Shown one piece after another: positions 22,669-27,024 of a stretch of DNA of 27,024 nucleotides. Below the pieces are notes generated by a model. It ran no database searches. It saw only the letters and a list, made by a program, of their open reading frames with translations, and was not told the DNA's origin. Position 1 is the first letter of the stretch. Every line of letters begins with the position of its first letter. Location: NCBI GenBank assembly GCA_036562495.1, contig DATCKA010000036.1:1-27024 (forward strand), given 5' to 3'. This DNA is from Geochorda sp036562495. GTDB lineage: Bacteria > Bacillota > Limnochordia > Limnochordales > Geochordaceae. The translations under genes were made by a program, and so were the position numbers.

Positions 22669-23682
22669 TCAGTCCACCCGGTAGACCCCCGCGGCCGTCA
22701 CCACCACCCACGGCCGGCCGGGAGGCCGCGCATCCAGGTGGGCGCGCACCGCCTCCAGGCGCCGCTGGCGCTCGACCAGCGCCCGCCGGGCCTCGGCCTC
22801 GCCCACCTCCAAAAATCTGACCCACTGCCCCGGACGCAGCTGGCCCATCACGTCCAGGTCGGCCGTGATGACCGTGGCGATCTTGGGATAGCCGCCGGTG
22901 GTCGGCCGCTCGGCCAGCAGCACCAGGGGCTGCCCGTCGCCCGTCACCTGTACGCTGCCGGGTGCCACGGCCTCCGAGACGATGTCGTAGCCGGCCCGGG
23001 CGCGGATGGGCGGCCCCTCTAGCCGCACCCCCATCCGATCGGTCCGGGCGCTGACCCGGAAGCGTCCGAAGAAGAAATCCCGCAATCCTCGCCGGGAGAA
23101 GGCGTCGGCCTGGGGCCCTGGCATCACGCGGATGGGGCCCGACCGGCGGTGGGGTCGCAGGCGCTCGGGTATGGAACGCCCTGCCCAGCGCGCCACGTCC
23201 TCGCCCGTGCGGCCCACCGGGAGCCGGTCGCCCCGGATCAGCGGCCGTCCGTCGAGGCCTCCCACCCCCGCCCGTACGTGGGTGCTGCGGCTGCCCAGCA
23301 CGGGCGGCACGTCGATGCCCCCAGCCACCGCCAGGTAGGCCCGCACTCCCCGGCGCACAGCCCCGACCGTGACGACGGCGCCGTCCCGCACCAGCACCGC
23401 CTCCCACGTCGGCAGGGACCATCCCGTCTCGCCGGCGTACCACTCGGCCTCCACGGCGGCCAGGGCCATCACGGCGTCGCCGACCACCCGCAGCACGGGT
23501 CCGTCCAGGGTGATTTCCAGCGCTGCCGCTTCGGGCGGGTTGCCCACCAGCATGTTGGCACAGGCCAGCATGAAGCCGTCCACGGCACCCGCCGGCGCCA
23601 GCCCCTGGGCCAGATAGCCGGGGCGACCCGCGTCCTGGACGGTGGTCGACAGCCCTCCGTGGAGCACCTCGAGCCAGGCCAT
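22669..23682 (-). CDS. pxpC: 5-oxoprolinase subunit C (KipA / biotin-dependent carboxylase-like family)
   Basis: 337-residue PxpC homologue. With PxpA and PxpB it forms the prokaryotic ATP-dependent 5-oxoprolinase that turns pyroglutamate into glutamate. Visible family features: LSTTVQDAGRPGYLAQGL at the N-terminus, DGFMLACANMLVGNP, AYLAVAGGIDVPPVLGSRST, RTDRMGVRLEGP and the C-terminal TTGGYPKIATVI. The length is normal (about 310-340). ATG at 23682 with GGAG 7 nt upstream, 11 nt after pxpB. No pxpA (LamB/YcsF family) lies in the window. Confidence 0.93.
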   Translation of the reverse strand: MAWLEVLHGGLSTTVQDAGRPGYLAQGLAPAGAVDGFMLACANMLVGNPPEAAALEITLDGPVLRVVGDAVMALAAVEAEWYAGETGWSLPTWEAVLVRDGAVVTVGAVRRGVRAYLAVAGGIDVPPVLGSRSTHVRAGVGGLDGRPLIRGDRLPVGRTGEDVARWAGRSIPERLRPHRRSGPIRVMPGPQADAFSRRGLRDFFFGRFRVSARTDRMGVRLEGPPIRARAGYDIVSEAVAPGSVQVTGDGQPLVLLAERPTTGGYPKIATVITADLDVMGQLRPGQWVRFLEVGEAEARRALVERQRRLEAVRAHLDARPPGRPWVVVTAAGVYRVD

Positions 23683-23693
23683 CCCGACTCTCC

Positions 23694-24449
23694 TCACGCC
23701 GCCGGCGTCGCGGCCCCCGGCTCGCCCGCCGCCTCCTGCCAGCCGGGCGGCGCCTGCTCGGGCGTGGCGGCCACGAAGCGCACCCGGTCCCCCGGCCTCA
23801 GCCTGGCCGGGCGCCTGCACCTCGCATCCCACAGCGTCACCCAGGTGCGCCCGATGACATGCCAGCCACCCGGCGCGCCACCCCGGCCGTAGATCCCCGT
23901 CTGGCTGCCGCCGATAGCCACGGAGCCGGCCGGCACCTCCAGCCGAGGGGAGGCCCTGCGGGGCACCGCCAGGGCGGGGTCCAGCCCGCCGAGGTAGACG
24001 AAGCCCGGCAGGAATCCCAGCATGTAGACGACGTAGCGGCCGGCCGAGTGGCGGCGCACCACCTCTTCCGGCGAGAGGCCCACCCGCTCCGCCACGGCCT
24101 CCAGGTCGGGCCCGTAGGGCCCGCCGTAGACGACCGGGATGGTCATGCGCCGGCCCCGCCAGCTCGGCCCCTGCTCGTCGACGGCCTCCCGCAGTCGCCG
24201 CTCGAGAGCGGCCCGGATGCGCGCGCCGTCTGTGGCCCAGGGATCCCACGTGACCAGCACCGACCGGTAGGCGGGCACCGCCTCGACCATCCCCGGCAGC
24301 GGCCGCTCGGCCAGCGACCGCCACAGGGCCATCACCCGCCGGTGCACGGCAGGCTCGATGCCATCGCCCAGCTCCACCAGCACGGCCGCGTCGCCCGCTG
24401 GCCGGAGCCGCACCGGGCCCCCTGGCAGGTCGAGCTCCTGGACCAGCAC
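23694..24449 (-). CDS. pxpB: 5-oxoprolinase subunit B (KipI family)
   Basis: 251-residue PxpB homologue; the B. subtilis relative KipI inhibits the sporulation kinase KinA, while PxpB acts with PxpA and PxpC in 5-oxoproline hydrolysis. Motifs: RLRPAGDAAVLVELGD at the N-terminus, GFLPGFVYLGGLDP in the middle and GGSQTGIYGR..GGWHVIGRT near the C-terminus. The frame is open far upstream, overlapping the kinase gene. The GTG at 24449 is the first start after the kinase stop that gives a sensible length, but its Shine-Dalgarno (GGGGGCGGG) is at a long distance, so the start is only likely. Confidence 0.9.
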   Translation of the reverse strand: MLVQELDLPGGPVRLRPAGDAAVLVELGDGIEPAVHRRVMALWRSLAERPLPGMVEAVPAYRSVLVTWDPWATDGARIRAALERRLREAVDEQGPSWRGRRMTIPVVYGGPYGPDLEAVAERVGLSPEEVVRRHSAGRYVVYMLGFLPGFVYLGGLDPALAVPRRASPRLEVPAGSVAIGGSQTGIYGRGGAPGGWHVIGRTWVTLWDARCRRPARLRPGDRVRFVAATPEQAPPGWQEAAGEPGAATPAA

Positions 24450-24493
24450 CGGCGCCGTGTCCCGCCCCCTGCCCGGCGTCTCGTCCTCGGGGA

Positions 24494-25531
24494 TCAGCCC
24501 GACAGGGCGGCCACGTGGCGCAGGCGCCCCTGCTTCTCCAGGGCCACCGCGGCGGCCCCCACGATGCCCACGTCCGAGCCGAGCTGCGACAGCTCGAGTC
24601 GCGTCCCCTCGGCCGGGCCCGAGACCGCCCGCTGGCGCACGTAGCGGCGCAGCGGCTCCATCATCATATCGCCCAGCCGCGAGACGCCGCCCCCGATGAC
24701 GATGACGTCGGGGTCGAAGAGGTTCATAAGGTTGACCATGCCAGCGCCCAGGTAGAGCCAGGTGCGATCCAGCACATCCCGCGCGAGAGCGTCGCCGGCC
24801 CGGGCCGCCTCGCCCACCAGGCGGGCGTCGACCTCGCCCAACCGCCCTTGCGCCTGCCGCATCAGCAGCGCCCCCGGCCGGGTGTCGGACTCCTCGGGCA
24901 CGTCGCCCTCGCGCCACCCTGCCGCCTGCAGCGCCTCCACGGCCCGCCGGGCGATGGCCGTGCCCGAGGCCACGGCCTCCAGGCAGCCGCGCCGCCCGCA
25001 CCCGCACAGCGGCCCGTCCTCCACCATGGCCACCGTGTGGCCGATCTCCCCGGCGGCCCAGTGGGCGCCGCCGTAGATGCGGCCGTCGACGACGATGCCG
25101 CCCCCGATGCCGGTGCTGACGGTGACGTAGATGAGATGGCGCGTGCCCCGGCCCGCCCCTACCCACCACTCGCCGAGGGCGGCGGCGTTTGCGTCGTTCT
25201 CCAGGTAGACGGGCAGCCCCGTCGCCTGCCGGATGGGACCGACCACGTCCACCTCGCGCCAGCGCAGGTTGGGCGCCTCCACCACGACCCCCCTCGCGGG
25301 GTCGAGGGGCCCGGGGCAGGCCACCGCCACCGCTTCCAGCGCGGCGAAGTCGAGCCCCCTGCGCTCGCAAACCTCCTGGAGCGAGCCGATCATGCGGCCG
25401 ATGACCCCAGCCGGCCCATCCTCCGGTCGGGTGGGGTGCACCGCCCGCTCCAGCACCCGGCCCGTCTCGTCCACGAGGCCTGTGGCGATCTTGGTGCCCC
25501 CCAGGTCGATGCCTGCCACGAGTCGTGCCAC
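24494..25531 (-). CDS. ROK family sugar kinase (probable glucokinase)
   Basis: 345-residue ROK kinase, phosphorylating a hexose such as glucose at O6 with ATP. DLGGTK (9-14, phosphate loop), catalytic Asp113 in LENDANAAALGE, sugar-contacting Glu162 and His165 in AGEIGHT, and the zinc site CGCGRRGCLE (176-185) are all intact; DPDVIVIGGGVS is the adenosine motif. The lack of an N-terminal helix-turn-helix argues for an enzyme rather than a NagC/XylR repressor. GTG start at 25531 has GGAGG 7 nt upstream, 22 nt after the isomerase stop. The neighbouring isomerase would take Glc-6-P or Man-6-P onward, so glucose is the likely substrate, with mannose or N-acetylhexosamine possible. Confidence 0.92.
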   Translation of the reverse strand: MARLVAGIDLGGTKIATGLVDETGRVLERAVHPTRPEDGPAGVIGRMIGSLQEVCERRGLDFAALEAVAVACPGPLDPARGVVVEAPNLRWREVDVVGPIRQATGLPVYLENDANAAALGEWWVGAGRGTRHLIYVTVSTGIGGGIVVDGRIYGGAHWAAGEIGHTVAMVEDGPLCGCGRRGCLEAVASGTAIARRAVEALQAAGWREGDVPEESDTRPGALLMRQAQGRLGEVDARLVGEAARAGDALARDVLDRTWLYLGAGMVNLMNLFDPDVIVIGGGVSRLGDMMMEPLRRYVRQRAVSGPAEGTRLELSQLGSDVGIVGAAAVALEKQGRLRHVAALSG

Positions 25532-25553
25532 GTCGTCGCCTCCAACGCTCGTG

Positions 25554-26684
25554 CTAGCGCATGGTGGCCAGCTCGGCCTTGAGCCGGTCGATGAACCGCA
25601 CCGGCGTCGGATCCACGCCCTTGGCGATGGCCAGGTAGTAGCTGACGTAGTCGCCGATGTGGAGCAGCGCCATGGCTCGCGCCAGGTGCCCCTCGCCCGT
25701 GCCTTCGTATTCGGCCAGGCCTGCGACGGCCCCCTCCACGATGCGGCGGGTCGCCTCGAAGCGTCGCCGCATACGGGGCGACTCGTCGCCCGTGCGCAGC
25801 AGGATCAGGCGGATCTGCCGGGCTACCGCGGGTGGCGCCTCCCAGCCGACCACTTCGTTGTGGTCCAGCTCGGGCAGGCTGGTCCAGTAGGCGGGATGCT
25901 TGCTGTTCTCGTTGATCTGGCATTTCCACCGGTAGGCGATGGCGGCCCCGATGCCCGAGCTGCCGTAGATGACCGGCAGCCGGTCCACGAGCTCCACGGC
26001 CTCCTGCTTGGCCGGGTTGTCGCGCAGGGGGCGGCGCATGCCCATGCGCTCCCGCACCTCGCCCAGGGCCCGCACCGTCTGCTCGACCAGGGCTGGCACG
26101 TCGTCGGCCAGGCCGGCCGCCTCCAGGATCCCCAGCGCTGCGAAGAGGGAGTATCCGAGCGCCGCCCTGGGCGGCAGCCCCGAGGGGATCTTGGCCACGG
26201 GCCAGCCTCGCTGCGCGGCGAGGTCGCCCAGCTGCCCACCGCTGGTCAGCGCCACGACGCGGGCGCCCGCCCGGGCAGCCTCCTCCTGGGCGGCCAGGGT
26301 CTCCTCGGTGTTGCCGGAGTAGCTGGACGCGATGAAGAGGGTCCGCTCGTCGACGTAGGCGGGGACGCTGTAGTCGCGCACCACCTCGACGGGCACCGCC
26401 ACCCGATCGGCGGTGGCTCCCTTGAGCAGGTCGCCCCCGATGGCCGACCCACCCATGCCGGCGATGACCACCGCCTTGAAGCCCCCGGCCGGTCGCTCCG
26501 GTACGGCCCGGCGTCCGGCCTCGTAGCCCGCCGGGACCTGATCCGCCAGCCCTTCGATGAGCCGCAACATGCCGTAGGGATCCAGTCGAGCGACCGCCGC
26601 CGGGTCGTCCAGGCGTTGCCGGGCGGCCTCCAGTGCTGCTGCGTTGGCACCCGTCGCGTCGTTGGCGCCTCTACCCAAAGACAC
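25554..26684 (-). CDS. Bifunctional phosphoglucose/phosphomannose isomerase
   Basis: 376-residue SIS-domain isomerase of the bifunctional PGI/PMI family, first described in archaea and some bacteria, interconverting fructose-6-P with glucose-6-P and mannose-6-P. First SIS domain: VVIAGMGGSAIGGDLL (76-87) and ASSYSGNTEET (119-129), typical of the family; second domain: YGSSGIGAAIAYRWK, then NENSKHPAYW and PELDHNEVVGWE. The GTG at 26684 is chosen because GGGAGG lies 8 nt upstream; a GTG at 26693 overlaps that sequence and is unlikely. It is the first gene of the long operon, directly behind the extended -10 promoter at 26711. It feeds the nucleotidyltransferase gene at 15726 with mannose or glucose phosphates via mutases elsewhere. 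Confidence 0.94.
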   Translation of the reverse strand: MSLGRGANDATGANAAALEAARQRLDDPAAVARLDPYGMLRLIEGLADQVPAGYEAGRRAVPERPAGGFKAVVIAGMGGSAIGGDLLKGATADRVAVPVEVVRDYSVPAYVDERTLFIASSYSGNTEETLAAQEEAARAGARVVALTSGGQLGDLAAQRGWPVAKIPSGLPPRAALGYSLFAALGILEAAGLADDVPALVEQTVRALGEVRERMGMRRPLRDNPAKQEAVELVDRLPVIYGSSGIGAAIAYRWKCQINENSKHPAYWTSLPELDHNEVVGWEAPPAVARQIRLILLRTGDESPRMRRRFEATRRIVEGAVAGLAEYEGTGEGHLARAMALLHIGDYVSYYLAIAKGVDPTPVRFIDRLKAELATMR

Positions 26685-26710
26685 CTGGCGCACCTCCCTG
26701 CACGACGGCG

Positions 26711-26739
26711 ATCATATCACGCCGGCGCCGCCCCGGCCA
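26711..26739 (-). promoter_or_regulatory. Extended -10 promoter of the isomerase-to-talC operon
   Basis: On the minus strand TGATATGAT (26719-26711): TGn plus TATGAT (5/6). At 17 bp the -35 is TGGCCG (3/6, 26739-26734). Predicted start about 26704; the GGGAGG at 26698-26693 and the GTG at 26684 follow at once, so the leader is only about 20 nt. Confidence 0.55.
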
Positions 26740-26769
26740 GGCACGGGCGGTCTCGGGGCTTCCGAGCGA

Positions 26770-26796
26770 GGTGGCCGCCCTCGCCGGGCGGCCACC
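26770..26796 (-). terminator. Perfect 11-bp inverted repeat after the sugar ABC ATPase gene
   Basis: Plus strand GGTGGCCGCCC (26770-26780), loop TCGCC, GGGCGGCCACC (26786-26796). It lies 55-81 nt beyond the ugpC stop and upstream of the next promoter, where a terminator is expected. No U-tract on either side. Confidence 0.55.
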
Positions 26797-26820
26797 CTTC
26801 GTGCGACACTTGACGGCCCC

Positions 26821-26846
26821 ATCCGCCCGCCGACGGCGGGGCGGAT
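26821..26846 (-). terminator. GC-rich hairpin next to the sugar ABC ATPase stop
   Basis: ATCCGCCCGCC (26821-26831), GAC loop, GGCGGGGCGGAT (26835-26846): an 11-bp stem with one bulged G, ending 4 nt from the stop codon at 26851. Possible first half of a tandem terminator with 26770-26796. Confidence 0.45.
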
Positions 26847-26850
26847 CGCC

Positions 26851-27024
26851 TCAGTCGATGCGCCGCTCGGTCTCCTTGTCGAAGAGGTGCACCTTGCCCA
26901 TGTTGAGGGTGAGCCGGTGCGGCTCGCCGTCCTTGGCCGAGGTGTGCGGATCGACCCGGGCTACAAACGAGTGCGGCCCCACCGTGGCGTACAGGTACGA
27001 CTCGGAGCCCATGGGCTCCACCAC
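26851..27024 (-). CDS. ugpC: Sugar ABC transporter ATP-binding protein, MalK/UgpC type (partial, C-terminal end)
   Basis: Only the last 57 residues are inside the window; the gene continues beyond the right edge. The visible part is the C-terminal TOBE (OB-fold) regulatory domain of MalK/UgpC/MsmX ATPases: VVEPMGSESYLYATVG, FVARVDPHT, then NMGKVHLFDKETERRI before the TGA at 26853-26851. That ending (HLFDxETxxRI) is typical of the family. Such ATPases power uptake of oligosaccharides or glycerol-3-phosphate and often serve several permeases. It has no promoter or partner in view. The symbol is given for the family, not the substrate. Confidence 0.88.
   Translation of the reverse strand: MVEPMGSESYLYATVGPHSFVARVDPHTSAKDGEPHRLTLNMGKVHLFDKETERRID

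Noticed and set aside
1..27024. Search for CRISPR arrays, insertion sequences, tRNAs, riboswitches and foreign islands
   Set aside because: No repeats with regular spacing, no transposase or integrase frames, no tRNA-like cloverleaf apart from tmRNA, no recognisable riboswitch core, and GC and codon use look uniform.

Overview
The window is about 70% GC and carries Bacillota-type gene neighbourhoods: cggR-gap-pgk-tpiA-eno-secG, rapZ-yvcK, tsaE-tsaB-rimI-tsaD and smpB-ssrA. Start codons are a mix of ATG, GTG and TTG, usually with G-rich Shine-Dalgarno sequences. I infer a high-GC, deep-branching Bacillota (Limnochordia/Symbiobacteria/Thermaerobacter-like). No species can be named from the sequence. 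Coding density is very high, there are no insertion sequences, phage genes, CRISPR or tRNAs, and this looks like core chromosome.

Layout, left to right. 1-1567 (minus): an ABC-2 export pair, ATPase and permease (the permease is cut by the window edge). 1749-2646 (plus): smpB and the tmRNA gene ssrA, the only plus-strand genes. 2664-2725: GC-rich hairpins between convergent ssrA and hppA. 2740-5035 (minus): secG and a membrane pyrophosphatase, with their own promoter. 5156-10686 (minus): the glycolytic run cggR-gap-pgk-tpiA-eno with a candidate CggR operator upstream. 10920-13309 (minus): rapZ-yvcK. 13396-18197 (minus): nagA, a secreted beta-propeller protein, and a three-domain sugar-1-phosphate nucleotidyltransferase whose C-terminal phosphomannomutase domain looks catalytically dead. 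18374-26684 (minus): a long run of ten tightly packed genes from a promoter at 26711: phosphoglucose/phosphomannose isomerase, ROK kinase, pxpB, pxpC, a class I glutamine-amidotransferase-like hydrolase, tsaE, tsaB, rimI, tsaD and a transaldolase-like aldolase. It ends in the only classic U-tract terminator (18240-18278). 26851-27024: the last codons of a MalK/UgpC-type sugar ABC ATPase.

How the genes fit together. Most of the window handles phosphosugars: uptake (UgpC-like), isomerisation of Glc-6-P/Man-6-P/Fru-6-P, sugar phosphorylation (ROK), NDP-sugar formation, GlcNAc-6-P deacetylation (NagA), and the lower half of glycolysis. Interleaved are the signal proteins RapZ, YvcK and CggR, which in model organisms respond to GlcN-6-P, UDP-GlcNAc and fructose-1,6-bisphosphate. 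A second theme is translation quality: t6A tRNA modification (TsaB/D/E), RimI, and SmpB/tmRNA rescue. A third, small one is pyroglutamate/gamma-glutamyl metabolism (PxpB, PxpC, PuuD-like).

Nothing in the window is an obvious new defence or mobile system. The best leads are small-scale: stop codons of eno and gap placed inside the loops of perfect inverted repeats, a near-leaderless smpB promoter, a recurrent extended -10 promoter class, a six-repeat secreted propeller translationally coupled to a pseudo-phosphomannomutase fusion, and the nagA-rapZ-yvcK-cggR neighbourhood.
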